A stretch of 64,000 bases of DNA from Streptomyces sp. (GCF_019510245.1 NZ_JAEKKT010000133.1:124001-188000); one strand, 5' to 3'; shown: positions 34,595 to 42,874, counted from the stretch's first letter. The notes: generated from the letters alone by a model not told the origin. Numbers and translations are program-made.

Positions 34595-37174
34595 TCAACT
34601 CACGGTCGCCGTGGTGGCGTCGGCTGCTGTCGTGACCCGGGCGACGCCGCCGGGCCGGCTCTCGCCGTCCGGCATGTCCACCGCGGGATTGCCGCCCCAC
34701 CGGGCGTTCGGGGGGACTTCCTCGCCCTTCATCAGGAAGGAGTCGGGTGCGAGCACCGCGCCGTCGCCCATGGTCACGCCGTAGTGCACGTGGGCGGCGA
34801 CGCCGAGCGTGCAGCCGGCGCCGAGCGTGGTGACGTCGGACTTGAAGGTGCCGTCCTCCTGCGAGTGGCACTGGATCTTGCTGCCGGCGTTGAGGGTGCA
34901 GTCGTCGCCGATGGTGGCGAGGGTCCGCTCGGTCAGGTAGCAGCCGTCGTCGAACACCCTGCGGCCGATGTGGACCCCCAGCAGCCGCCAGACCAGGCTC
35001 TTGAACGGGGTTCCGTTGAAGATGTTGAGGAAGTGGTCCGGCACCTTCCACAGCCGTTCGTGCCACCAGAAGTACGGGTCGTAGATGGAGCAAAGCCGGG
35101 GGCGCAGCGCGCGGAACGAGGCGATGCAGCGCTCCACCAGGATGAAGTAGGCGGCGGAGAAGGCGAGGGTGAGCGCCAGGTAGCCGGCGATCACCACCTG
35201 GCCGACCACGCCGTACAGGTCCACGGAGGCGAGGCCGAACAGGGTGAGCGCGAAGGTGTGCAGCCAGCGCACGAACAGCATGAGCGCCATGGAGCGGAGG
35301 TTGTAGCGGTTCTTCGCGGCCAGCCGGCGGCGGAACGTCTCGCCGGTGCGGAGGTGGTCGAAGCCGGCGTCGCGCTCCACCGAGCGGGGGATCTCGAAGC
35401 ACGGTGAGCCGAGAAGCCCCACGCCTTCGCGGACCTCGCCGTCGAGGGGGACCATCACCTTCGTCGCGAGCAGGCAGTTCTCCCCGGTCCTGGCGCCCGC
35501 CGGGTAGGCGATGTTGTTGCCCAGGAAGTTGTGCGCCCCGATCGAGGCCCGGGAGAGCCGGAAGGACGTGCTGGAGAAGTCCGCGTTGAGGACGGAGAGG
35601 CCGTCGGCCACCATCGTCCCGCTGCCGACGCTGACCAGCAGCGGTGTCTCGTGCTGCACTTCGGTGCCGAAGTTCGACCCGGTCTGCTCGACCCGGGACA
35701 GGTCGTACCCGATGCCACGAAGGTAGCCCACGATGTAGGAGCTGTCGCCGAAGAGCCAGGCGAAGAACTTGATGTTCGTCATGCGGGCCGTGGTCCGCTG
35801 CAGCGCGTAGTGGAGTCCGTAGAGCGGGTAGACCTTGTCGGGCTTGACCAGGAGGCCCACCAGGCGCGGCAGGGTGCACAGGGCCGCGAGTCCCAGGACG
35901 AGGAACCCGAAGAAGAGCACGGCGGAGAGCAGCAGGGCGTCGGGAAGGAGTTCCGACCAGCCGAGCGCGACCGTGGTGGGGTCGAGCCGCTCGCCGATCG
36001 CCGGTACCTCGGTGAAGAACATGTAGACGCCGCCGATGGCCAGCGGGATGTACAGGAGGACCAGCTGGAGCAGCGTGCCGAGGCCGAACCAGGCGCGGCG
36101 CAGGGACCCGCAGTTCGCCGGGGCGATCCGGATGTAGTCGGTCCGGGTGGGCTCCGCGGGGGATCCGTGCCAGCGCTCGCCGTCCGGGACCGCCTGGCCG
36201 CGGTGCAGGGCGGAGGAGTGGCCGAGCTGGGCGCCGTGGCCGAGGGAGGTGTCGATGTCCAGGACGGTCTTCTCGCCGACGAAGGCGTTCGTGCCGAGGG
36301 TGATGCGGCCGGTCTGGATCCGTCCGGCGCAGGCCCGGTAGCCGAGGAAGAAGGAGTCCTTGCGGATCACCGTGCCCGCGCCGATGGTCAGCAGGTCGGT
36401 GCAGACGGGCACGGAGTGGGAGAGGATCGTGACGCCCTTGCCGATGCGTGCGCCGAGGGCCCGCAGGTACAGCACGTACAGCGGGGTTCCGGTGAGGAGG
36501 ACCATCGGGTTCGCGTGCAGCAGCGCCTTGACGAGCCAGAACCGCAGATACGTCAGGCCCCAGACAGGGAACTCGCGGGGTCGCCAGCGGCCGACGAGCA
36601 GCCATTTCGCGGCGACGGGGAAGGCGCACAGCGCCAGGAACGCGCAGCTGCCGAAGAGCAGCGACCGCAGATAGACGTCGGCCAGTCCCCTGCCGGCGGC
36701 GATCCACTCGAATCCCGTGACGGTGACGAATCCGGAGACCAGGGAGTAGCCCAGGAAGACCAGCAACTGGAGGGTGCCGCAGACCAGATGGCTCCACCGT
36801 GCGGGGCGCGGGCCCGGTGCCGGCGACGGCTCGGGCGGCTGCGGGGCGGGCACCGGATCGGCTGGGGCGGGGGCGGACCGGCCGAGTGCCGCCGCCAGGC
36901 TCTGGATCGTGGGGTGCCGGTAGATGTCCCGCATGGACGGCGACGGAAGGTCGGCGGCCTTGCGTATTCGTGCGCAGAACTGGGCCATGACCAGGGAGTT
37001 GGCGCCGAGGTCGGTGAAGAAGTGGCCGTCGACCGGGACGGTCTCGGCGTCGAGGAGGTCGGCCAGTGCCTGCGCGAGCCTCCGCTCGGTCTCCGCCCCC
37101 CTGGGGCCGCTGCCGGTCGGGGCGACGGCAGGTTCATCCGGCTCCGAAACGACCTCGGAGGACTGCTCCACCAT
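34595..37174 (-). CDS. Pls-like membrane synthetase: carrier domain, six membrane helices and three hexapeptide-type domains, no adenylation domain
   Basis: An 859-residue protein matching the back end of epsilon-poly-lysine synthetase. The carrier domain is at about 25-95 (FFTDLGANSLVMAQFCARI, with the phosphopantetheine Ser). Three membrane-helix pairs lie near 135-195, 375-440 and 635-690. Between and after them are three left-handed-helix-like domains (about 255-350 IGKGVTILSHS; 540-610 IGAHNFLGNN; 735-840 IGDDCTLNAGS), which act in Pls as tandem condensation-like catalysts. The A domain that starts Pls is absent, so an adenylating partner is needed; the next gene encodes one. The ATG at 37174 follows CAGGAGA. 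It is the first gene of the operon. I name the family from the layout, not from an alignment. Confidence 0.85.
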   Translation of the reverse strand: MVEQSSEVVSEPDEPAVAPTGSGPRGAETERRLAQALADLLDAETVPVDGHFFTDLGANSLVMAQFCARIRKAADLPSPSMRDIYRHPTIQSLAAALGRSAPAPADPVPAPQPPEPSPAPGPRPARWSHLVCGTLQLLVFLGYSLVSGFVTVTGFEWIAAGRGLADVYLRSLLFGSCAFLALCAFPVAAKWLLVGRWRPREFPVWGLTYLRFWLVKALLHANPMVLLTGTPLYVLYLRALGARIGKGVTILSHSVPVCTDLLTIGAGTVIRKDSFFLGYRACAGRIQTGRITLGTNAFVGEKTVLDIDTSLGHGAQLGHSSALHRGQAVPDGERWHGSPAEPTRTDYIRIAPANCGSLRRAWFGLGTLLQLVLLYIPLAIGGVYMFFTEVPAIGERLDPTTVALGWSELLPDALLLSAVLFFGFLVLGLAALCTLPRLVGLLVKPDKVYPLYGLHYALQRTTARMTNIKFFAWLFGDSSYIVGYLRGIGYDLSRVEQTGSNFGTEVQHETPLLVSVGSGTMVADGLSVLNADFSSTSFRLSRASIGAHNFLGNNIAYPAGARTGENCLLATKVMVPLDGEVREGVGLLGSPCFEIPRSVERDAGFDHLRTGETFRRRLAAKNRYNLRSMALMLFVRWLHTFALTLFGLASVDLYGVVGQVVIAGYLALTLAFSAAYFILVERCIASFRALRPRLCSIYDPYFWWHERLWKVPDHFLNIFNGTPFKSLVWRLLGVHIGRRVFDDGCYLTERTLATIGDDCTLNAGSKIQCHSQEDGTFKSDVTTLGAGCTLGVAAHVHYGVTMGDGAVLAPDSFLMKGEEVPPNARWGGNPAVDMPDGESRPGGVARVTTAADATTATVS

Positions 37175-37509
37175 GCGATCTCCTGGAGAACGTGAATGTT
37201 CCTGATCACGAACCGGCGGATTCAGTTTGTCCGGATAAGAGCGTTACCTGCCACTTGTCCCGTGGGCATGGTCGAGCGCCCGGCATGAGCCGCCAGGCCC
37301 GCATTCCCTTGGTTTCACGCCCGGAAGGGGAACGTGCGAATCACCCGAACGGCGGCCCCCCGGCCGGCAGCCCCGTCGCGGGGACCGGCATCGGCCGAGG
37401 CCTGGGCCATGGCGTGGGCCATGGCGTGCGGTGGTCGTACACAGACGGATCCGTGCCGCGCCGACGGGGGTCGGCACCGGTGGCGCGGGGCACGGATCAC
37501 CGGGTCACT
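37175..37509. other. Upstream region of the Dap/Pls-like operon
   Basis: No gene is seen in this 335-bp gap. The part nearest the operon (37200-37260) is relatively AT-rich and probably holds the operon promoter. A perfect direct duplication of the 12-mer GGGCCATGGCGT lies at 37404-37427. Confidence 0.4.
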
Positions 37510-37797
37510 TCAGGCGTCGGGGCCGTCCGCCTCCGCGCTCTCGTGCGCCGCGATGCCGACGAAGCGGCGCACGGCCTCCACGGGCATGTCCAGCCCCTCG
37601 GAGGCGGTGCGCTCGTCACCGAACACCTGCACCGCCTCGGCGACGGCCACGGCCAGTTCGGCCTCCGCCTTGCGGAGCTTGACCTCGGCCTTGTCCACGG
37701 TGTCGACCACGGCCAGCTGCCGGCGCTGCTTCTCCTGGAGTCGCTGCTTGCGGGAGAGCGTTTTGTCAGAGTTCTGCACAGTCACGACCAAGATCAT
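37510..37797 (-). CDS. Small conserved coiled-coil protein of unknown function
   Basis: About 95 residues, mostly one amphipathic helix rich in Lys, Glu, Arg and Ala (DKTLSRKQRLQEKQRRQL, then VDKAEVKLRKAEAELAVAVA). It is likely a cytosolic coiled coil. Start is uncertain: ATG 37797 or GTG 37785, both without a clear ribosome site. I do not recognise a function; it resembles small hypothetical proteins next to regulator clusters in Streptomyces. Confidence 0.65.
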   Translation of the reverse strand: MILVVTVQNSDKTLSRKQRLQEKQRRQLAVVDTVDKAEVKLRKAEAELAVAVAEAVQVFGDERTASEGLDMPVEAVRRFVGIAAHESAEADGPDA

Positions 37798-37863
37798 ATG
37801 CGGGCTCGCACACCCGCACGAAATCGGCAACTGCCACCCCCTGAAGTCCCGTTCGCTCCTCCG

Positions 37864-38304
37864 TCAGGCCGTCAGCGTCGCCCACACCGCGTGGCCGCTG
37901 GTGAGCCGCGACCGGTCGACACCCCAGGAGTCGGCGAGCTGCTCGACGAGCAGCAGCCCCCTGCCGCCCTCGTCGTCGGGGCCGGGATGGCGCCGGGGCA
38001 GGCCGCGGCCGGAGTAGTCGTGGTCGTGGACCTCCAGCCGCAGGCAGCCGTCGGTGACGAGCCCCATGCCGCACAGGATCCGCACGCTCAGCGTGTGGAT
38101 GACGGCGTTGGTGGCCAGCTCGGACACCAGCAGCACCGCGTCCTCGCACAGCTCACGGGAGAGTCCCCACTCGGTGAGCCGGGTTCTCACGGAACGCCGG
38201 GCGACTTTGACGCTGGAGCGGTGCGAGGGCAGCTCGATCCAGTGCGCACGGTCGGGCGCGGCTACGTCTAACAGGTCGCGGGGGGAGGTCGCGTGGGGGG
38301 ACAC
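37864..38304 (-). CDS. Anti-sigma-factor-like ATP-binding protein (HATPase_c_2)
   Basis: A 146-residue histidine-kinase-like ATPase domain without a kinase partner: N box LLVSELATNAVIHT, G1 VHDHDYSGRG and G2 DEGGRGLLLVEQLADSWGVD. Streptomyces encodes many such RsbW-like proteins; next to XRE/DUF397 genes they form the WhiJ-type developmental clusters. The GTG at 38304 is preceded by GGAAGG at good spacing, better than the GTG at 38331. It is divergent from the XRE regulator. Confidence 0.88.
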   Translation of the reverse strand: MSPHATSPRDLLDVAAPDRAHWIELPSHRSSVKVARRSVRTRLTEWGLSRELCEDAVLLVSELATNAVIHTLSVRILCGMGLVTDGCLRLEVHDHDYSGRGLPRRHPGPDDEGGRGLLLVEQLADSWGVDRSRLTSGHAVWATLTA

Positions 38305-38464
38305 GATGGCTGCCTTCCGTGAGGCGGGCACGGCGGAGAGCGGTCAGAGCAGGCTGAGCAGGCAGAACGGGCGGAGCAGAGCGGCAGAGCGGGCACGACT
38401 GGACAACGGCCGCACGGGAAGCGGGACCTCGCCCGTGATCGTGGCCGCGATTTACTCAAGTAAT

Positions 38465-38572
38465 CATGCGCGCATGCAAGTTCAGGCTGCAACCGACTCC
38501 CTGATAATTTCAGGATGCCGGTATCGGTCTGGCTGCTTCAGCAAGTGCCTGTCACACTCGTGCGGGTGACAG
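38465..38572. promoter_or_regulatory. Palindromes in the divergent region of the WhiJ-like cluster
   Basis: CATGCGCGCATG at 38465-38476 is a perfect 12-bp palindrome in an AT-rich setting. CTGTCAC (38549-38555) and GTGACAG (38566-38572) form a 7-bp inverted repeat just before the XRE ribosome site. Both are candidate binding sites for the XRE protein; evidence is symmetry and place only. Confidence 0.35.
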
Positions 38573-38590
38573 TCCCTCAGGAGGTAGGGC

Positions 38591-39466
38591 GTGAGCGAAG
38601 GCCGTTCGAACGCGGGGAGCACCAGTGCGCCCACCGTGCTGCGCATGATCCTGGGCCGCAGGCTCCAGGAGCGGCGCCAGGGAGCGGGAGTGTCGCTGGA
38701 GGACGCCGCGCGGGCGCTTCGGGTCACCCCCCTGACCATCCGCCGGCTGGAGAAGGCGGAGGTCACGCTCAAGCCCCTCTACGTGGACAAACTGCTCGAG
38801 ACCTACGGCGCCGACCGGCAGGAGCGGGACGAGTTCGTCGCCTTCGCTGAGCGGGCCAACGAGCCCGGCTGGTGGCACACGTACCGGGATGTGCTGCCCA
38901 CCTGGTTCAGCGCCTACGTGAGCCTGGAGACCGGCGCGACGACCCTGCGCACGTACGAGCCGCACTACGCCACGGGGCTGCTGCAGACCCGGGAGTACGC
39001 GCGCCACGTGCTCAGCGGCGGCTTCCCCAACGACAGCGACGAGGACCTGGAGCGGCGGGTGAACCTGCGGCTGCGCCGTCAGGCCCTGCTGGAGCGCTCC
39101 GACGCGCCGACGCTGTGGGTGGTGATGGAGGAGGCCGTCCTGCACCGGGTGGTCGGCGGGCCCGAGGTGATGCGGGAGCAGATCGAGCGGCTGCTGGAGG
39201 TCTCGGAGCTGGCGCACGTCAGCGTCGACGTCGTCCCGTTCACCGCCGGTGCCCATGTGGGCGTGTGCGCCCCGTTCACCTACTTCCGCTTCGCGGAGCC
39301 CGAACTGCCGGACGTCGTCTACACCGAGGTCCTCTCCGGCGCGATGTACCTGGACCAGCGCTCCGACGTCGTCGCCCACCTGGAGGCGCACAACCGCATG
39401 TCCCTGCTCACTTCCGACGCGCAGAGCAGGGCGCTCCTGAACCGCATGCGCAAGGAGTACTCATGA
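38591..39466 (+). CDS. XRE-family regulator with DUF5753 (WhiJ-like)
   Basis: A 291-residue protein with an N-terminal HTH_31 (LGRRLQERRQGAGVSLEDAARALRVTPLTIRRLEKAE, about 20-60) and the DUF5753 domain that follows in Streptomyces WhiJ-type proteins (FVAFAERANEPGWWHTYRDVLPTWFSAYVSLE, YATGLLQTREYARHV, VDVVPFTAGAHVG). The GTG at 38591 follows AGGAGG. Such proteins act with a small DUF397 partner, here encoded directly downstream with a four-base overlap, to control development or antibiotic production. The DNA target is unknown. Confidence 0.93.
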   Translation: MSEGRSNAGSTSAPTVLRMILGRRLQERRQGAGVSLEDAARALRVTPLTIRRLEKAEVTLKPLYVDKLLETYGADRQERDEFVAFAERANEPGWWHTYRDVLPTWFSAYVSLETGATTLRTYEPHYATGLLQTREYARHVLSGGFPNDSDEDLERRVNLRLRRQALLERSDAPTLWVVMEEAVLHRVVGGPEVMREQIERLLEVSELAHVSVDVVPFTAGAHVGVCAPFTYFRFAEPELPDVVYTEVLSGAMYLDQRSDVVAHLEAHNRMSLLTSDAQSRALLNRMRKEYS

Positions 39467-39735
39467 CCACCTTCGACACCTCCTTCGACGGCAGTGTCCA
39501 CGACGTGTACAACGGCATGCCCGCATCGGAGCTGGGGGAACAGGGCTGGGAGTCGCCCTGGAGCGGCCCCAACGGCGGTCAGTGCGTGCAGACGAAGCAA
39601 CTCGCCGACGGCAGGATCGCGCTGCGGCAGTCGACGGACCCGGCCGGCCCCGCGCTGATCTACACCCCGGAGGAGATCACCGCGTTCGTCGCGGGGGTCA
39701 AACGGGGCCTCGCCGACCACCTCACCACCGGCTGA
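39463..39735 (+). CDS. DUF397 protein, small partner of the XRE regulator
   Basis: A 90-residue acidic protein with the DUF397 features in order: GWESPWSGPNGGQCVQ, GRIALRQSTDPAGPALIYTPEEITAFVAGVKRG. The ATG overlaps the regulator stop codon (39463-39466), so the two are made together. In WhiJ systems this partner is thought to modulate the XRE protein. Confidence 0.92.
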   Translation: MTTFDTSFDGSVHDVYNGMPASELGEQGWESPWSGPNGGQCVQTKQLADGRIALRQSTDPAGPALIYTPEEITAFVAGVKRGLADHLTTG

Positions 39736-39771
39736 CCTCTCCCCCACCCACCCCCCTCTGAAAGGTTCAGG

Positions 39772-40578
39772 ATGACCAACTCGCCCGCGGCGCGGGACAT
39801 CGACACCAGCAGGCCCCACTCCGCCCGCATGTACGACTACTACCTGGGCGGCAAGGACCACTTCGACGTCGACAAGGTGGCCGCCGAGACCGTGGCGTCC
39901 GCCTACCCGGGCATCTTCGTCTGCGCCCGGGAGAACCGTGCCTTCATGCACCGCGCCACCCGCGTCCTCGCCCGTGAGCACGGCATCCGGCAGTGGCTCG
40001 ACATCGGCACCGGCATCCCCACCGAGCCGAACCTGCACCAGGTCGCCCAGTCCGTGGTCCCCGAGGCCCGGGTGGTGTACGCCGACAACGACCCGCTGGT
40101 GCTCAAGTACGCCGAGCGGCTGATGCGCAGCACCGTCGAGGGCCGTACCACCTACATCGAGGCGGACGTCAACGACCCGCAGTCGCTGCTCGACGCCCCG
40201 GAACTGGCGGAGGTGCTGGACCTCGGCCGGCCGGTGGCGCTGTCCCTGAACGCCCTGATGCACTTCGTGACGGACGCGCAGGACCCGTACGGCATCGTGA
40301 GCCGGCTGCTGGACGTGGTTCCCTCGGGCAGCGCGCTCGCCCTGAGTCACTGCACGCCCGACTTCGACCCGGACACCTGGCAGAAGGTCACCGACATCTA
40401 CACCAACGCCGGGACCCCGGTGCAGTTCCGCTCGCGTGCGGACGTGGCGCGCTTCTTCGACGGTCTCGAACTGCTCGACCCCGGTGTCTCGGTGGGCCAC
40501 CGCTGGCGCCCCGACGCCGAGCCGACCGCCACCGACGCGGAGGTCAGCCTGTGGACCGGGGTGGGCATCAAGCCGTAA
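39772..40578 (+). CDS. SAM-dependent methyltransferase, DUF574 family
   Basis: A 268-residue member of the actinobacterial DUF574 family. The N terminus has the family pattern DTSRPHSARMYDYYLGGKDHF; the SAM site is WLDIGTGIPTEPNLHQ, followed by VYADNDPLVLKY and YIEADVNDP. The ATG at 39772 follows GAAAGG. It lies 36 bp after the DUF397 gene and may be co-transcribed with it. Methyl acceptor unknown. Confidence 0.93.
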   Translation: MTNSPAARDIDTSRPHSARMYDYYLGGKDHFDVDKVAAETVASAYPGIFVCARENRAFMHRATRVLAREHGIRQWLDIGTGIPTEPNLHQVAQSVVPEARVVYADNDPLVLKYAERLMRSTVEGRTTYIEADVNDPQSLLDAPELAEVLDLGRPVALSLNALMHFVTDAQDPYGIVSRLLDVVPSGSALALSHCTPDFDPDTWQKVTDIYTNAGTPVQFRSRADVARFFDGLELLDPGVSVGHRWRPDAEPTATDAEVSLWTGVGIKP

Positions 40579-40605
40579 GGCCACTGCGAGGGGGGATCCG
40601 CCCCT

Positions 40606-40643
40606 GGGCTGTCGTACCGCATGGGGGTGCGGTACGACAGCCC
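40606..40643. terminator. Perfect 16-bp hairpin between convergent genes
   Basis: Arms at 40606-40621 and 40628-40643 pair without mismatch over 16 bp, with a six-base loop (TGGGGG). It stands between the methyltransferase and chitosanase genes and should terminate both. Confidence 0.8.
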
Positions 40644-40650
40644 GGGGGTG

Positions 40651-41505
40651 TCAGCCGATGTGGTAGCTGTCGCCGTACACCTTCCAGTCCAGCGGGGTGT
40701 TCAGGCACAGGTTGCCCTTGTTCAGGAAGACCCGCTGCTCGGTGTCGACCCTGGTGGTGTCGCTGTGCGCCTCCTCCTGCTTCATGGCCCACACCCGGGC
40801 GTCGAGGAAGGCGCTGAGGTACGTCTTCTCGTTGCCGCCCTGCGCCGGCGGCTTGGCGTGACCGAGGGCGCGCTTGCGTATGTTGCGGAAGCTGGTGGGG
40901 TCGTCGCCGTCGCCGTGCATGACGATGGCGTCGTAGTAGGTGAACTGGCCCAGCGTGCCCAGCCCGTCCGTCTTGCCCTGCTGCACGGCCGGATTGAAGT
41001 ACACGCGGTCGCGTTCGTCGTTCTGGGCCTGCTGGAAGGCGGTGTCCTGGGCCGCCTTGCGCCAGTCGGCGGGGAAGTTCGGGTCGAGGCCGCTGTGCGA
41101 GTCGGTGCCGTTGACCCGGCGCAGGGCGGGCAGGTACTTGGCGAGCACGTTGCCGGGCTTGCGGTCGGTGTAGAGCTGGACGAGGTCGAGCATGTCACCG
41201 GTGCCGGAGCAGAAACCGATGATCCCGGCGGTGTACCCGCGGCCGTCGCCGATGTCCTCGATGTACTTGTACTGCGCCTTCCAGTCGAGCGAGGAGTTCT
41301 CCGCGCTCGACACCAGCTTCATGGCGATCTCCTTCTTCGCCGGGTCGTCGAGGCCCACGCAGCTCGCGGCCGGCACGGCGGCGGAGGCGTGCGCCGGGCG
41401 CAGCAGTACGGCTCCGGCGCCGACGGCGGACGCCCCGAGCAGGGCGAGCAGGGTGCGTCGGGAGGTCAGGACCGGGTTCGTCGGGGTGTCGTTCGGATGA
41501 CTCAC
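40651..41505 (-). CDS. csn: Secreted GH46 chitosanase
   Basis: A 284-residue endo-chitosanase hydrolysing beta-1,4-glucosamine links. The N terminus has a twin-arginine signal (TSRRTLLALLGASAVGAGAVLL) and a cleavage region near HASAA. The catalytic Glu is in KLVSSAENSSLDWK and the catalytic Asp in YIEDIGDGRGYTAG, the same order and spacing as in the Streptomyces N174 enzyme. I chose the GTG at 41505 with GGAG upstream; the frame to 41586 runs through a palindromic operator. It is monocistronic, probably induced by chitosan oligomers through that operator. Confidence 0.96.
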   Translation of the reverse strand: MSHPNDTPTNPVLTSRRTLLALLGASAVGAGAVLLRPAHASAAVPAASCVGLDDPAKKEIAMKLVSSAENSSLDWKAQYKYIEDIGDGRGYTAGIIGFCSGTGDMLDLVQLYTDRKPGNVLAKYLPALRRVNGTDSHSGLDPNFPADWRKAAQDTAFQQAQNDERDRVYFNPAVQQGKTDGLGTLGQFTYYDAIVMHGDGDDPTSFRNIRKRALGHAKPPAQGGNEKTYLSAFLDARVWAMKQEEAHSDTTRVDTEQRVFLNKGNLCLNTPLDWKVYGDSYHIG

Positions 41506-41538
41506 AGCGGGCTCCAGTGGGGGGTTGGGGACTTCACC

Positions 41539-41557
41539 GATAGGAAGGTTTCCTATC
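41539..41557. promoter_or_regulatory. CsnR-type palindrome upstream of chitosanase
   Basis: GATAGGAA (41539-41546) and TTCCTATC (41550-41557) form a perfect 8-bp inverted repeat with a three-base spacer, 34 bases upstream of the chitosanase start. Streptomyces chitosanase genes carry a palindrome with the core AGGAA-N3-TTCCT, bound by the ROK-family repressor CsnR. The regulator gene itself is not in the window. Confidence 0.75.
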
Positions 41558-41646
41558 AGTCGAATCCACTGGTGTGTACCCGTCACGCGAAAAGTTCGTA
41601 GGGTCGAACAAGTCCGCCGGTGCGGTCCGGGTGCGGCCGGCGCGGG

Positions 41647-41862
41647 TCAGCCGGTGGCGGTCCAGGCCTTCGGGCCGATGCCGCGCCACTCGATCAGCTC
41701 GGGATCGTCGACCGTCGTACTGGCCTCGGGCAGGCCCGCGCGGCGCAGGAACTCGACGATGTCGAGCAGGTGGTACGCGATGCCGACGTACTCCCCGCGG
41801 ATGGTGACCCGCCGGCCGCCGTCGGGGCCCGGCGGCTGCACGATCACAGGCGCGCCTTCCAT
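41647..41862 (-). CDS. Small conserved hypothetical protein
   Basis: A 71-residue protein, MEGAPVIVQPP at the start, then RRVTIRGEYVGIAYHLLDIV and FLRRAGLPEAS. The region GEYVGIAYHLLDIVEFLRRAGL predicts a strand and a helix. It looks like a conserved small Streptomyces family with an N-terminal proline-rich strand; function unknown. Start ATG 41862. Confidence 0.75.
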   Translation of the reverse strand: MEGAPVIVQPPGPDGGRRVTIRGEYVGIAYHLLDIVEFLRRAGLPEASTTVDDPELIEWRGIGPKAWTATG

Positions 41863-42052
41863 AGTGTCCGGATGCCCCCGAGCGGCGCGGTTCATGCGGC
41901 GGCCCGCGCTCGTGAACGGCCCGTGGAAGGGGCGGCGGCGCCTCTCCGGCTCCGGCTCCCGCTCCGGCTCCCGCTCCTCGCGACGGTTGGCGGGGGCGGA
42001 TGCGGCTACCCGGGACCCGACGGGCGCGCCGAGACCGCCGCCGGGAGGAACC

Positions 42053-42835
42053 ATGCCGGAGTTGCCGGACGTCGAGGGCTTCCGTGAGGTGCTGGACTCC
42101 TGCGGCCGGGGACGCCGCGTCCGGCGTGTCGAGGTGCGGGACGCGGGTGTCCTGCGCGGCGTCGGCGCACGACGGCTGCGGCGCGAGGTCGAGGGCCGGC
42201 GGCTGGGCCGGCCGCACCGCCACGGCAAGCTGCTGGTCACACCGGTCGGCGACGGCCCGGCCCTGGTGTGGCACTTCGGCATGACCGGCGAGCTGGTAGC
42301 GGCCTCGATCGGCGACCCCCTGGACCGGCACGACCGGGTCGTCCTCACGCTCGACGGCGAACGGCAGCTGCGCTATCGCGACCAGCGCAAACTCCAGGGC
42401 GTCCGGCTGGCCGACGGACCCGACGCGGTGGAGCACCTGCTGGCCGGTCTGGGACCCGACGCCCTCGGCATCGGCCGCGGGGACTTCGTGGCACTGCTCG
42501 CCGGGCGGCGGGGCGCCGTCAAGGGCCTGCTGATGGACCAGTCCGCCGTCGCCGGTCTCGGCAACCTGCTCTGCGACGAGATCCTGTGGCGGGCCCGGGT
42601 CGTCCCGGGGCGGCCGGCGCGGGACCTCGACGAGGCGGAGGCCCGCCGGGTGTTCGCGGCGATGCGACGGGTGCTCGCCACCTCCTGCCGGGCCGCCCGC
42701 GTACCGCCCCGCCGCAGCTGGCTCACCGGCCACCGCGACGACAGCGAGCCGGTCTGCCCGCGCTGCGGCACCCCGCTGCACTCTTGCCGCATCAACGGCC
42801 GCCGCACGGTCTGGTGCCCGGCCTGCCAGCACTGA
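42053..42835 (+). CDS. Formamidopyrimidine/endonuclease VIII-type DNA glycosylase
   Basis: A 260-residue base-excision-repair enzyme. After Met removal, the catalytic Pro1-Glu2 are in MPELPDVEGF; the conserved Lys is in RHGKLLVTPVG, and the helix-two-turn-helix stretch is SAVAGLGNLLCDEILWRARV. The C-terminal zinc finger is CPRCGTPLHSCRINGRRTVWCPACQ, with four Cys. Fpg would recognise 8-oxoguanine, Nei oxidised pyrimidines; the sequence is shorter than Fpg and closer in style to actinobacterial Nei. ATG at 42053 follows GGGAGG. Confidence 0.92.
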   Translation: MPELPDVEGFREVLDSCGRGRRVRRVEVRDAGVLRGVGARRLRREVEGRRLGRPHRHGKLLVTPVGDGPALVWHFGMTGELVAASIGDPLDRHDRVVLTLDGERQLRYRDQRKLQGVRLADGPDAVEHLLAGLGPDALGIGRGDFVALLAGRRGAVKGLLMDQSAVAGLGNLLCDEILWRARVVPGRPARDLDEAEARRVFAAMRRVLATSCRAARVPPRRSWLTGHRDDSEPVCPRCGTPLHSCRINGRRTVWCPACQH

Positions 42836-42874
42836 CGTGCCCACCCGGAGACGGCGGCGCGGTGCGGCGCGGGC

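Noticed and set aside
28061..37174. Calling the product poly-diaminopropionate outright
   Set aside because: The genes supply Dap and a Pls-like membrane part, but the thioesterase and dioxygenase allow other products; kept as one option.
37404..37427. Tandem duplication of GGGCCATGGCGT
   Set aside because: Only two short copies in a non-coding gap; noted in the intergenic entry but too weak to interpret.
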